A stretch of 56,109 bases of DNA from Alphaproteobacteria bacterium (GTDB lineage Bacteria > Pseudomonadota > Alphaproteobacteria > Bin95). Numbering within the stretch: position 1 is the stretch's first letter; every line of letters starts with the position of its first letter. Position numbers and translations under genes: made by a program. Where the stretch lies: the NCBI GenBank assembly GCA_026710105.1, contig JAPORR010000018.1, positions 1-56,109 of the forward strand, written 5' to 3'. The notes below the pieces were generated by a model. The model made no database searches. It was given only the letters and a program-made list of their open reading frames with translations, and had not been told where the DNA came from. This document shows positions 46,752-55,159 of this stretch, piece after piece.

Positions 46752-49037
46752 CTATTCCTCCGCTGCCGCGGTCTGCTCATCCACTGCCTTGCGGACCTTG
46801 GGCGGCGACATGGGCAGCTCCGTCAGCCGGATGCCGATCGCGTCTTGGATGGCGTTCGCCATCGCGGCCATGGGTGGCACGATCGGCACTTCGCCGACGC
46901 CGCGCGCACCATAGGGATGGCGCGGGTTCGGCACTTCGACGACGACCGTATCGATCATCGGCAGGTCCGAGGCGACCGGGATGCGATAGTCGAGAAAACC
47001 TGGATTCTCCAGCCGCCCCTGCTCGTCATAGATATATTCTTCGTTCAGCGCCCAGCCGATGCCCTGCACCGCACCGCCCTGGATCTGGCCCTCGACATAG
47101 GAGGGATGGATGGCACGGCCGGCGTCCTGCGTCGCCAGATAACGCAGCACCTTCACATGGCCGGTCTCCCGGTCCACCTCGACATCGACCAGATGGGTGC
47201 CGAAGCCGGGGCCCGCGCCTTGCGCGTTGAGCGAGGAGGTAGAGGCGATCGGCCCGCCTGTGCGGCCCGACGTGGCAGCGATGTCCTCCAGCGACAGCGG
47301 CTCGAAATCGCCGGCATTGCTGCCGGCGGGTAAGGCCTGACCGTCCTTCCACTCGACCGCCTCGACTGGGATGTCCCAGGTCTTGGCAGCACGCGCCTTG
47401 AGTTCATTGACCACGGCCCTGGATGCCTCCACCACGGCCATGCCGGTGGCGAAGGTGACACGGCTGCCACCGGTGAGGAAGCAGTAGCCGACCGAGCTCG
47501 TGTCCGCGACGATCGGGCGGACGCGTTCCACATCAATGCCGAGCACTTCGGCCGCCATCATCGCCATAGAGGCACGGGAGCCACCGATATCCGGGTTGCC
47601 GGTAGCGACCACTGCCGTGCCGTCCTCATTGATGTTGACGGTCGCGGAGGACTCGCCACCGATATTGAACCAGAAGCCAGAGGCGACACCGCGGCCCTGA
47701 TTGGGTCCGAGCGGCGCCTGGTAGTTCGGATGATTCTTCACCGCCTCCAGCGTCTCGACATAGCCGATGTCGCCGAAGGTCGGACCGTAGGCGGCCTTGG
47801 TGCCCTTTTTCGCGGCGTTTTTCAGCCGGAGCTCGACTGGGTCCATGCCGAGTTCGCGCGCCAACTCGTCAACCGCGCTCTCGACGCCGAAGGTCGAGAT
47901 CGGCGCGCCCGGCGCCCTGTAGGCGGCAACCTTGGGCCGGTTAGTCACCACATCATAGCCGGTGATGCGCACGTCCTGGAGGTCGTACATCGCAAAGGCG
48001 GTCATGCAGCCGGGGCCGACGGGCGAGCCTGCATAGGCGCCTGCCTGGTATTTCAGTACCGCATCGCCAGCAACGATGACGCCGTCACGCGTCGCGCCAA
48101 TCTTGACCCAGACCGTGCCGCCCGAGGTCGGGCCGGAGCCGCGGAACACTTCCTCGCGGGTCATCACCATCTTGACGGGTCGCCCGGACTTGCGCGACAG
48201 CACAACCGCAAGCGGCTCCAGATAGACTAGTGTTTTGCCGCCGAAGCCGCCACCGATCTCCAGCGGCGTCACACGGATTTCGGAAATGTCGATGCCGAGC
48301 AGCTTTGCCACATAGGCGCGGACCATGAACTGCCCTTGGCTGGAGCAGAAGATCTGCACCTGCCCGTCGGCGGCGTATTGCGCAACGCAAGCATGTGGCT
48401 CGATATAGCCCTGATGGACCGGCGCGGTCTTGTATTTCCGCTCAATGACGATGTCTGCCTTCTCGAAGGCCGCATCTACATCGCCCAACTGGAAGACCAT
48501 GCGCCTTGAGACATTTGAGGGCGTCGTCGGCTTCGGATCGACGCCGGCGGTGAACATATCATCATGCAGGATGGGCGCGCCTTCGACCATCGCATCCTCG
48601 ACCTCAATGACATGCGGTAGCACCTCGTAGTCCACCTTGATGGCCGAGAGCGCAGCATCGGCGGCGGCGGCGCTGGTGGCAGCTACGGCAGCTACGGCAT
48701 GGCCGTCATAGAGCACCTTGCCGCGCGCCATGGTGTTGTCGGACATGTCACGGAAATTCGCCGGGCCTTCGCCGACGAAGGCTTCCTCGTTCGGAATGTC
48801 GGGCATGTCGGCGGCGGTCATCACCGCCTTCACGCCCGGCACTGCTTCCGCCTTGGAAGTGTCGATGGACCGGATGCGGGCATGGGCGTGTGGGCTGCGC
48901 AGCACCTTGCCGATGAGCTGGCCGGGAAGCTGGAAATCAGCCCCGAACTGGGCGCGGCCGGTGACCTTGTCCACGCCGTCTGGGCGAATCGGGCGGGTGC
49001 CGATGATCCTGAGGCTGGTGGTTCCGTCTGGCGCCAT
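46752..49037 (-). CDS. Xanthine dehydrogenase-family molybdenum-binding subunit
   Basis: This 761-residue subunit belongs to the molybdenum hydroxylase (xanthine oxidase/CoxL) family. The N-terminal domain is GVDKVTGRAQFGADF; Mo-domain motifs include GGGFGGKT (Q-loop region), AYRAPGAPISTFGVESAVDELA and the C-terminal GARGVGEVPIVPPMAAMANAI with the catalytic Glu in GVGE. The active loop AYRAPGAP differs from form I CO dehydrogenase (AYRCSFR) and from form II (AYRGAGR), so CO oxidation is not supported; the substrate is unknown, perhaps an N-heterocycle, aldehyde or aromatic CoA ester. It follows the 2Fe-2S subunit by one base. Confidence 0.88.
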   Translation of the reverse strand: MAPDGTTSLRIIGTRPIRPDGVDKVTGRAQFGADFQLPGQLIGKVLRSPHAHARIRSIDTSKAEAVPGVKAVMTAADMPDIPNEEAFVGEGPANFRDMSDNTMARGKVLYDGHAVAAVAATSAAAADAALSAIKVDYEVLPHVIEVEDAMVEGAPILHDDMFTAGVDPKPTTPSNVSRRMVFQLGDVDAAFEKADIVIERKYKTAPVHQGYIEPHACVAQYAADGQVQIFCSSQGQFMVRAYVAKLLGIDISEIRVTPLEIGGGFGGKTLVYLEPLAVVLSRKSGRPVKMVMTREEVFRGSGPTSGGTVWVKIGATRDGVIVAGDAVLKYQAGAYAGSPVGPGCMTAFAMYDLQDVRITGYDVVTNRPKVAAYRAPGAPISTFGVESAVDELARELGMDPVELRLKNAAKKGTKAAYGPTFGDIGYVETLEAVKNHPNYQAPLGPNQGRGVASGFWFNIGGESSATVNINEDGTAVVATGNPDIGGSRASMAMMAAEVLGIDVERVRPIVADTSSVGYCFLTGGSRVTFATGMAVVEASRAVVNELKARAAKTWDIPVEAVEWKDGQALPAGSNAGDFEPLSLEDIAATSGRTGGPIASTSSLNAQGAGPGFGTHLVDVEVDRETGHVKVLRYLATQDAGRAIHPSYVEGQIQGGAVQGIGWALNEEYIYDEQGRLENPGFLDYRIPVASDLPMIDTVVVEVPNPRHPYGARGVGEVPIVPPMAAMANAIQDAIGIRLTELPMSPPKVRKAVDEQTAAAEE

Positions 49038-49038
49038 G

Positions 49039-49518
49039 TCAGGATGCTCCTCTCATGTCGGCGGCCGTGTCTAGCACGGCGCGGATGATCTTGTCGTAGC
49101 CGGTGCAGCGGCAGAGATTGCCGGCGAGCCAGTAACGTGCCTCTTCCTCGGTCGGATCGGGGTTGTGCTCCAGCAGTGCCTTGGAGGCGATGAGGAAGCC
49201 CGGTGTGCAGATGCCGCATTGCAGCGCAGCGTATTCGAGGAACTTCTGCTGCAATGGGTGCAGCTTGTCGCCGTCGGCCATACCCTCGATGGTCTCGACA
49301 GCGTGGCCCTCGGCCTCAACGCCCAGCATCAGGCAGGCGCAAACGAGACGCCCGTCGACGGTGATCGAGCAGGCACCGCAGTCGCCCGTGGCGCAGCCTT
49401 CCTTGGTGCCGGTCAGATGCAACTCGTCGCGCAGCACATCAAGCATAGTCTGCTCTGTGTTACAGAGGAATTCGACTGGCTCGCCGTTGATGGTTGTGGA
49501 AATGTGGTGTTTCGCCAT
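49039..49518 (-). CDS. Molybdenum hydroxylase 2Fe-2S subunit
   Basis: This 159-residue small subunit carries two 2Fe-2S clusters. The plant-ferredoxin-type cluster has cysteines in GTKEGCATGDCGACSITVDG, then CACL, and the C-terminal helical cluster has QCGICTPGFLIA and NLCRCTGYDKI. It transfers electrons from the Mo site to the FAD subunit. The gene lies between the FAD and Mo subunit genes, in the order medium-small-large usual for coxMSL-like operons. Its stop is two bases before the Mo-subunit start. Confidence 0.95.
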   Translation of the reverse strand: MAKHHISTTINGEPVEFLCNTEQTMLDVLRDELHLTGTKEGCATGDCGACSITVDGRLVCACLMLGVEAEGHAVETIEGMADGDKLHPLQQKFLEYAALQCGICTPGFLIASKALLEHNPDPTEEEARYWLAGNLCRCTGYDKIIRAVLDTAADMRGAS

Positions 49519-49526
49519 GATTTGGC

Positions 49527-50393
49527 TCAGGCTCCTGCGCGCTTGAAGGCGATGGCGGCCGCACGGCGCGACAGCACGCCTGCGACCCTGGTGCGGTATT
49601 CGATGGTGCCGCGCTTGTCGGAAATCGGGTTGCAGGCAGCCTGCGCGGCGGCGTCGAGCGTGGCGAGTGCCGCATCATCAAGCTTGCTGCCGACCAACGC
49701 CGCCGCTGCAGCCGAAACAACCAGCACGGTGGGAGCAACGGCACCGAGCGACACCTTGGCGGCCCTGCAGACGCCTTGCCCGTCCAGCGTCACGCAAACG
49801 CCGGCGCCGACGACGGCAATGTCCATTTCCGTGCGCGGGATGAAACGCAGATAGGCGTCGCCCGTGCGCACCGGCTTCGGCGGCAGCTTGACCGCAATCA
49901 CCATTTCGCCCTTTGCGAGCGAAGTCCGGCCCGGCCCGGTCGGCACCTGCTCGACCGCAATCTCGCGCTCCCCGTTCGGACCGGCAATGACGACTGTGGC
50001 GCCCGCGGCTACCAGCGCCGGCACGGCATCGGCCGCCGGCGAGGCATTGCAGAGATTGCCGACAAAGGAAGCCCGGCCTTGGATCTGGGTCGAACCGATC
50101 AACTCGACCGCCTCGACGACACCCGGCCAGTCCCTCGAGAGGGCGGCGTGCTCGCCCGCCTCAGCGCCGGAAACAGACGCACCGATCCGGTAGCCGCCAC
50201 CCTCGGTCGTGATTGTCCGGAGTTCGGGGATCCGTTTGGTATCGACGATCAGGTCCGGCTTCAGAATGCCGGAGCGCAATTGGACGAGAAGGTCCGTGCC
50301 TCCGGCTAGCACCCTAGTGACGCCGCTTGCGTTCGCCAGCAACTGCACTGCATCGGCCACCGTCGTGGGCGCAGCAAAACTCGGCGCGTACAT
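49527..50393 (-). CDS. Molybdenum hydroxylase FAD-binding subunit
   Basis: This 288-residue medium subunit of a xanthine dehydrogenase-family enzyme begins MYAPSFAAPTTVADAVQLLA. FAD-binding motifs are VLAGGTDLLVQLRSG and the IQGRASFVGNLCNASPAADAVPAL loop. The start at 50393 has a strong AGGAGG ribosome binding site five bases before it; the frame stays open to 50414. It is the first gene of the operon and is preceded by 173 bases (50394-50566) holding a small palindrome at 50471-50483. Confidence 0.93.
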   Translation of the reverse strand: MYAPSFAAPTTVADAVQLLANASGVTRVLAGGTDLLVQLRSGILKPDLIVDTKRIPELRTITTEGGGYRIGASVSGAEAGEHAALSRDWPGVVEAVELIGSTQIQGRASFVGNLCNASPAADAVPALVAAGATVVIAGPNGEREIAVEQVPTGPGRTSLAKGEMVIAVKLPPKPVRTGDAYLRFIPRTEMDIAVVGAGVCVTLDGQGVCRAAKVSLGAVAPTVLVVSAAAAALVGSKLDDAALATLDAAAQAACNPISDKRGTIEYRTRVAGVLSRRAAAIAFKRAGA

Positions 50394-50470
50394 GCTTCCT
50401 CCTAAATCTCGCAAGGTCGCGCAAACAGGCCCACCGACGCGCCATCGGAGCGAGCGAGCCTCTCGGATAA

Positions 50471-50483
50471 CTCTAGTTTAGAG
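50471..50483. repeat. Small palindrome before the molybdenum hydroxylase operon
   Basis: CTCTA (50471-50475) and TAGAG (50479-50483) are inverted around GTT, about 80 bases upstream of the FAD-subunit start. It is short and could be an operator half-pair or chance. Confidence 0.25.
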
Positions 50484-50566
50484 CCGCCGCCGCCCTTTGG
50501 CGAGTGCGCAGCGTCGATAAGTCGCCTCGCTTTTGCTTCCCTGCCACCGGAGCAGGATGGCGTGCA

Positions 50567-51067
50567 TCAAAAATCGAGAATGACAGGCTTGTGGCCGCAA
50601 TGCTCTATGAAGCGCACAAGGTCTTCCGGGGCGATGGCGGTGGTCCGGTCATTGCGCAGCGGATGGTAGTTCAGCGGCGAGAATTCCAGCATCCGGGCTT
50701 GCAGCACAGGCTGCACACGCTGCGCATGGTCGTTGATGAGGGCGAAGGGGGTGACGGTGCCGGGAAGAATGCCAAGCACGTCCATCAGGCGTTCGGCCGA
50801 GCCGAAGGATGGCCGGCCTGCGCCAATCCGCCCGCCGAGATCCTTCAGATCAATCCTGGCGTCTTCCAGGCAAACAACCAGCCAGTAGGCATTCTTCCGA
50901 TTCTTCAGGAACAAGTTCTTGCAATGACCGCCTGGGATGCTGCCGCGTAGCGCGCGGTTCTCGCCGACTGTGAACACCGGCTCGTGTCGGATGGTGCTGT
51001 GAGCGATCCCAAGCTCGTCGAGGCGGGTGAACAGGTCCTCGGGCGCCGCCGGCGTGGATGCGCTCAT
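50567..51067 (-). CDS. Prolyl-tRNA editing protein (ProX/YbaK family)
   Basis: This 166-residue free-standing editing protein hydrolyses mischarged Ala-tRNA(Pro) or a similar misacylated tRNA. Typical features are IRHEPVFTVGENRALRGSIP, the KNLFLKNRKNAYWLVVC segment, with Lys in the active site, and PGTVTPFALIND. It resembles the ProXp-ala (PrdX) subgroup by length and by the LVRFIEHCGHKPVIL ending. The start overlaps the MmgE/PrpD stop by four bases. It is the second tRNA-editing gene in the window, after the AlaX homologue. Confidence 0.9.
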   Translation of the reverse strand: MSASTPAAPEDLFTRLDELGIAHSTIRHEPVFTVGENRALRGSIPGGHCKNLFLKNRKNAYWLVVCLEDARIDLKDLGGRIGAGRPSFGSAERLMDVLGILPGTVTPFALINDHAQRVQPVLQARMLEFSPLNYHPLRNDRTTAIAPEDLVRFIEHCGHKPVILDF

Positions 51068-52461
51068 ACTGCGGGGGCTGCAGCCAGCGTGGCGGCATCC
51101 CGGTGGGGAAGCGCCATCAGCACGGCCTTCAACCGTCTGGCCGCCACCTCGCCGATAGCCTCGGCCGCCAGCGCATCATATTTGGAGAGCAGCGCCGCCT
51201 CGCGGCCCGGATGACCGGGCGCGCCGGAGGGATTGAGGGTTTCCAACCGTTCCACGCGCCCATTGGGCCTGGCAATTTCGACCCAACCAGGGTAATCGGT
51301 AGGATAGATCTCATCGAGTGCGACGTCCGGCACCAGCTCGATGCGCTGAGCGAGTGCGATCAATTCCGGGTCGTTCAGCCGCTCGTCGGTATATTGCGCC
51401 GGCAACGCATTGCCGTCGGTGAGCGCGGCGGCGATGGTGAAGCGCGCGCTCATCTGGCCGTTGAGCGCGGTGCCGGGTTCGTAATCAAAGCCGCATTGGA
51501 CATCAACGACGTGTGGCAGGCCGGCGCGGATCGTCTCGTCCGGCAGGGGCATCCGCCCGAGGCGATCGCGGAGCGCACGGGCGACATCGACATAGGCATG
51601 CAGCGAGCCGCAGCAGGAATAGGGCTTGAAATAGACTTGCTCGACAGCCCAGCTTTCGCCGATCCCCTCCAGCAGATGTTCCGGCTTCGCCGCATCCGAG
51701 AAGGCATCTAGAAAGCCGCCATCGGCGGCTTCCAGCACGCTGGCGGGACCGGTGAAGCCCACAGCCGCCAATTCCGCCGCCATGACACCGGCATGGGCAG
51801 CACGGCCGGGATGGAGGCGCTTGCTCATCGCACCGTCCGCATTGAAGGCGAACAGGCCGGACCCCTGGGTCGCACCGAGGCCGAGCGCCCAGGCCGCCGC
51901 TGCCTCATCGAGCCCGAACAACACCACTCCTGCGGCGGCGGCACCCAGCGGGCCACATACGCCTGTCAGATGCCAGCCACGCAGCCGCGCTGCATTGGGG
52001 TCGAGCGCCAGCGCGGCACGGACCATCACCTCATAGCCGGCGGCTACAGCTGTCTCGATGACATCACCGCCGGAGTCGAGCCGCTCGGCAAGGGCCAGCG
52101 CTGCCGGGATGACCACTGCACCTGGATGCAGCTTGGCAATAAAATCATCGAGTTCGAAAGCGTGGGCCGCGACGCCGTTCACAAACGCGGCGTCGGCAGG
52201 CCGGAGCGAGGGCTGTGGCTCCCCCCAGACTGTCGCGAGCCCCCCGCCATCGCCCGGCGGCGCGTAGCCCCGCCGCGCCCAGGAGAGTGCGGTTTCGGCC
52301 CAGAATTCCTGCCGCCCATGCAGCGCAGCGCCCATTGTGTCCAGAAGGGCGAGACGAGCGGCATGGCAGGCGCTGTCCGGCAACGTCTCGTGCCTGAGGC
52401 CGGCCAGCCACCCGGCGAGCGCGGCAGTCAGGGCGGGCGTTTCGCTGCGGTCGCGTGGCAT
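51064..52461 (-). CDS. MmgE/PrpD family protein
   Basis: This 465-residue protein is of the MmgE/PrpD family, which includes 2-methylcitrate dehydratase and cis-aconitate decarboxylase. Hallmarks are LALLDTMGAALHGR, ADAAFVNGVAAHAFELDDF with HPGAVVIPAALALAE, and SKRLHPGRAAHAGVMAAELA; PYSCCGSLHAYVDVA is conserved near the C-terminal part. The start at 52461 is set by family length; the frame runs open much further. No other methylcitrate-cycle genes are nearby, so the substrate is unknown. It is divergent from the CoA transferase gene. Confidence 0.88.
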   Translation of the reverse strand: MPRDRSETPALTAALAGWLAGLRHETLPDSACHAARLALLDTMGAALHGRQEFWAETALSWARRGYAPPGDGGGLATVWGEPQPSLRPADAAFVNGVAAHAFELDDFIAKLHPGAVVIPAALALAERLDSGGDVIETAVAAGYEVMVRAALALDPNAARLRGWHLTGVCGPLGAAAAGVVLFGLDEAAAAWALGLGATQGSGLFAFNADGAMSKRLHPGRAAHAGVMAAELAAVGFTGPASVLEAADGGFLDAFSDAAKPEHLLEGIGESWAVEQVYFKPYSCCGSLHAYVDVARALRDRLGRMPLPDETIRAGLPHVVDVQCGFDYEPGTALNGQMSARFTIAAALTDGNALPAQYTDERLNDPELIALAQRIELVPDVALDEIYPTDYPGWVEIARPNGRVERLETLNPSGAPGHPGREAALLSKYDALAAEAIGEVAARRLKAVLMALPHRDAATLAAAPAV

Positions 52462-52572
52462 GGCGGGTCTCCGGAAGCAACGGCCAACGCGCCGCGAGGG
52501 TTCCAACGGCGGCGTTTCCCGGCTAAAGAATGCAGGAATCGCGGCCCGGCCGCAAACCGGGAGAGCGCAACC

Positions 52573-53766
52573 ATGCCGGGTCCGTTCCATGGCCTGAGAG
52601 TCATCGATCTGACGACAGTGGTTGTCGGCCCCTATACCAGCCAGTTCCTGGGCGATCTGGGGGCCGATATCATCAAGGTCGAGGCGCCGGAGGGCGACCT
52701 TTCGCGGCTGGTCGGGCCCCACCGCAATCCGGGCATGACCTCGCAGTGGATGCATGTGAACCGCAACAAGCGCAGCATCGTCCTCGACCTCAAGACCGAA
52801 GGCGGCAAACAGGCGATGGACCGCCTGATCGGCACGGCCGACGTTTTCGTCCACAATATGCGCCCGGAACCGCTTGCGCGCCTCGGCCTCGATTATGCGC
52901 GCGTGTCCGGGATTAAGCCGGACATTGTGTTCTGCAATATCTGGGGGTTCGGGCGCAGCGGGCCCTATGCCGGCCGGGCCGCCTTCGACGATGTGATCCA
53001 AGCGGGTGCCGGCCTCGCCGCGCTGGAGGGGTTTGCTACGGGCGAGGCGAAATATGTGCCCATGCTCATCGCCGACAAGACGACGGCGCTGTTCGCTGCG
53101 CTCGCGGTTTCCGGCGCGCTCTACCACCGCCTGGCGACCGGCGAGGGGCAGGAGGTCGAGGTGCCGATGTTCGAGAGCATGGCCGGGTTCGCGCTCGTGG
53201 AGCATCTCTGGGGCGAGACCTTTGTGCCGGCTCTGGACCGGGTGGGCTCCGAGCGCCATGCCACGCCGAAGCGCTGGCCGATCGCGACCAAGGACGGGTT
53301 CATCTGCGTGCTGGCGACGTCCGACAAGCACTGGCGCGCCGTGCTGAAAATCGCCGGGCGGTTGGAGCTGATCGACGACCCCCGCTATGCGACCCGTCCG
53401 GCCCGTTTCAGGCATCGGGACGAAATCAACGCCGAGCTCGAAACCTGGATGCGGGAGAAGACCACCGAGGAATGGGCTGGGTCGCTGTCGGAGGCAGGCG
53501 TGCCTTGCATGCCCGTGCAGAGCCTGGAACAGGTGGTGGCGGACCCGCATCTGGCGTCGGTCGGCTTCTGGCAGGAGATGGACCATCCGAGCGAGGGCCG
53601 GCTCAGGCTGATGGCGCCTCCGCTGACACTCAATCGCTCGCCTGCCACGATCCGCCGCCCGCCGCCGCGCCAGGGTGAGCATACGCGAGACGTGCTGGCA
53701 GAAATCGGCTTCGACTCCGTTGGGGTCGAGAACCTGCTGGCCTCCGGCGCGGCGATTGCGGAATAA
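52573..53766 (+). CDS. CaiB/BaiF family CoA transferase
   Basis: This 397-residue class III CoA transferase moves CoA between acyl-CoA and a carboxylic acid. Features are FHGLRVIDLTTVVVGPYTSQ, LGDLGADIIKVE, NRNKRSIVLDLK, and AAFDDVIQAGAGLAAL, in which the catalytic Asp is conserved. The C-terminal EVPMFESMAGF and VPCMPVQSLEQVVADPHL are typical. With the divergent PrpD-like gene it could form a small acid activation and dehydration module, but the substrate is unknown. The start at 52573 follows GGGAGAG. Confidence 0.9.
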   Translation: MPGPFHGLRVIDLTTVVVGPYTSQFLGDLGADIIKVEAPEGDLSRLVGPHRNPGMTSQWMHVNRNKRSIVLDLKTEGGKQAMDRLIGTADVFVHNMRPEPLARLGLDYARVSGIKPDIVFCNIWGFGRSGPYAGRAAFDDVIQAGAGLAALEGFATGEAKYVPMLIADKTTALFAALAVSGALYHRLATGEGQEVEVPMFESMAGFALVEHLWGETFVPALDRVGSERHATPKRWPIATKDGFICVLATSDKHWRAVLKIAGRLELIDDPRYATRPARFRHRDEINAELETWMREKTTEEWAGSLSEAGVPCMPVQSLEQVVADPHLASVGFWQEMDHPSEGRLRLMAPPLTLNRSPATIRRPPPRQGEHTRDVLAEIGFDSVGVENLLASGAAIAE

Positions 53767-53844
53767 TGTAGTTACATAGTAGTCTTGAATTAGTGGATGC
53801 GGTGGAGCATGTTGTCGTCATTGGCAGCGTAAGGAGCGGTTCTT

Positions 53845-54105
53845 ATGGAAATGGCTCTCAGGGAGGCCAAGGCACGCTTTTCGGAATTGGTCGCTGAGGC
53901 CTGCCGAGGCGAGCGCGTGGTCATCACCAAATACGGCCGGCCAGTGGTCGAACTGGTGCGCTGCGAGCGGCACGGCGGGATCGATTTCGACAAGCTGGAA
54001 GAAGACCGGCGGCGGCTCGGCCTCATGGGCGACGGGGAAGGGTGGCCGGAGGAGTTCAACGATCCCGCCTTCAGTCGCCGCGTCCTGGGGCTGGAAGACG
54101 AGTAA
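53845..54105 (+). CDS. Phd/YefM-type antitoxin
   Basis: This 86-residue antitoxin has the N-terminal DNA-binding pattern MALREAKARFSELVAEACRG and VVITKYGRPVVELV typical of the Phd/YefM (prevent-host-death) fold, and a charged C-terminal tail that would bind the toxin. The start at 53845 follows AAGGAG by eight bases. A small TGTA-GT-TACA palindrome at 53767-53776 and the AT-richer intergenic region may be its own operator. The toxin gene begins 11 bases after its stop. Confidence 0.88.
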   Translation: MEMALREAKARFSELVAEACRGERVVITKYGRPVVELVRCERHGGIDFDKLEEDRRRLGLMGDGEGWPEEFNDPAFSRRVLGLEDE

Positions 54106-54116
54106 GCGGACAACCG

Positions 54117-54527
54117 GTGCGGATTCTTCTCGATACCTCCTTTCTCTACGACCTGATGGATGCGCCCGGAAAGTTCGCGGATTTTCGGCACCGGATATTG
54201 GCGTCGGGCGAGACACAGCTTTATGTAAGCGCGGTGTCGATCTGGGAGATGCGGCTGAAGCACAGTGCCCGCCATGCTTCGGGCGAGCACAAGAGCCGGT
54301 TCGACCCGAACGATGTGATTCCCGTGCTGGAAAACCAGGACGTGACATTTCTGCCGATGACGATACGCCACGCGGCGCGTTCCCTCGATACGCCGCTTGG
54401 CCACAGGGACCCATTCGACGAATTGCTGCTCGCCCAGGTCCAGGAGGAAGGGCTCAAACTGCTCACCGTGGACCGGCTCCTCGTCGGCCATCCGCTTGCC
54501 GTTGGCTCGTACGAGGCCGGACCATGA
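54117..54527 (+). CDS. PIN-domain toxin (VapC-like)
   Basis: This 136-residue PIN-domain ribonuclease is the toxin of the pair. The acidic residues are Asp in LLDTSFLYDL, Glu in SIWEMRLK, and Asp in the HRDPFDELLLAQVQEEG segment and in TVDRLL. It starts with GTG at 54117 in a normal position after the antitoxin. It should cleave tRNA or rRNA, typical targets of VapC enzymes. Its stop overlaps the GNAT gene start (ATGA), an extra coupled gene. Confidence 0.9.
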   Translation: MRILLDTSFLYDLMDAPGKFADFRHRILASGETQLYVSAVSIWEMRLKHSARHASGEHKSRFDPNDVIPVLENQDVTFLPMTIRHAARSLDTPLGHRDPFDELLLAQVQEEGLKLLTVDRLLVGHPLAVGSYEAGP

Positions 54528-55084
54528 TGCAGGACGTGCCGGCAGGGCACATCGCTGCTGTCGTCACCGACCTGGAGATGACAGCGCCGCCCACCGATCC
54601 TGGCCCGGCTGCCTCGCTGGTCAGGTGGCATAATCCGGACCTCGATGCCTACCGCGCCCTGTTTCGCGAGATCGGCGAAGAGTGGCTATGGTTCTCCCGC
54701 CTCTCGCTCCTGGATTCCGAGTTGGCTACCATCCTGCACGACCCGCAGGTGGAGATGTATGCCGGTCCGGAAGGAGAGAGCATCGTCGAGCTCGATTTCC
54801 GCAAGCAAGGGGTGTGCGAGATCGCATTCTTCGGCCTGGCGCCGTCCATGACCGGCCGCGGGGAAGGGCGTCGGTTGATGACGGCGGCGCTCGCGCTGGC
54901 ATGGCGCGAGGGCATCAGCCGGGTCTGGCTGCATACCTGCACGCTCGACCACCCTGCGGCGTTGCCCTTATATCTCTCCTGTGGTTTCCGCGCGGTGCGC
55001 CGGCGCGTCGAGATCGAGCCCGATCCGAGGCTGGACGGGCGCATGGCGCGGCACGCGGCAGCGCACCATCCCGTGATCCTCTGA
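54524..55084 (+). CDS. GNAT family N-acetyltransferase
   Basis: This 186-residue acetyltransferase has the acetyl-CoA loop GRGEGRRLM, preceded by CEIAFFGLAPSM, and the C-terminal HTCTLDHPAALPLYLSCGF. The family acetylates amines; the substrate is unknown. Two ATG codons compete (54524 and 54527); I give the first, which overlaps the toxin stop by four bases. The overlap ties its translation to the toxin, although housekeeping GNAT genes may also adopt such positions by chance. Confidence 0.82.
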   Translation: MMQDVPAGHIAAVVTDLEMTAPPTDPGPAASLVRWHNPDLDAYRALFREIGEEWLWFSRLSLLDSELATILHDPQVEMYAGPEGESIVELDFRKQGVCEIAFFGLAPSMTGRGEGRRLMTAALALAWREGISRVWLHTCTLDHPAALPLYLSCGFRAVRRRVEIEPDPRLDGRMARHAAAHHPVIL

Positions 55085-55159
55085 ATGCGGTTTCCAGGGT
55101 CCGCCTTGCGCGCGGCTGCTGGAATTTCCTAAAGACGCCTTTGGAACCGCGGCTCCCCG
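55085..55159. other. Short gap between the GNAT gene and the transposase remnant
   Basis: Seventy-five bases with no recognisable gene. It lies beyond the surviving transposase similarity; the lost transposase end may have reached here, but I see no inverted repeat that would mark it. Confidence 0.4.

Noticed and set aside
46752..50393. Carbon monoxide dehydrogenase operon
   Set aside because: Gene order fits, but the active-site loop reads AYRAPGAP and not the form I AYRCSFR, and coxDEF are missing.
52462..53682. Long minus-strand extension of the MmgE/PrpD frame
   Set aside because: Residues before 52461 have no family similarity and run opposite the CoA transferase gene; the family start is at 52461.
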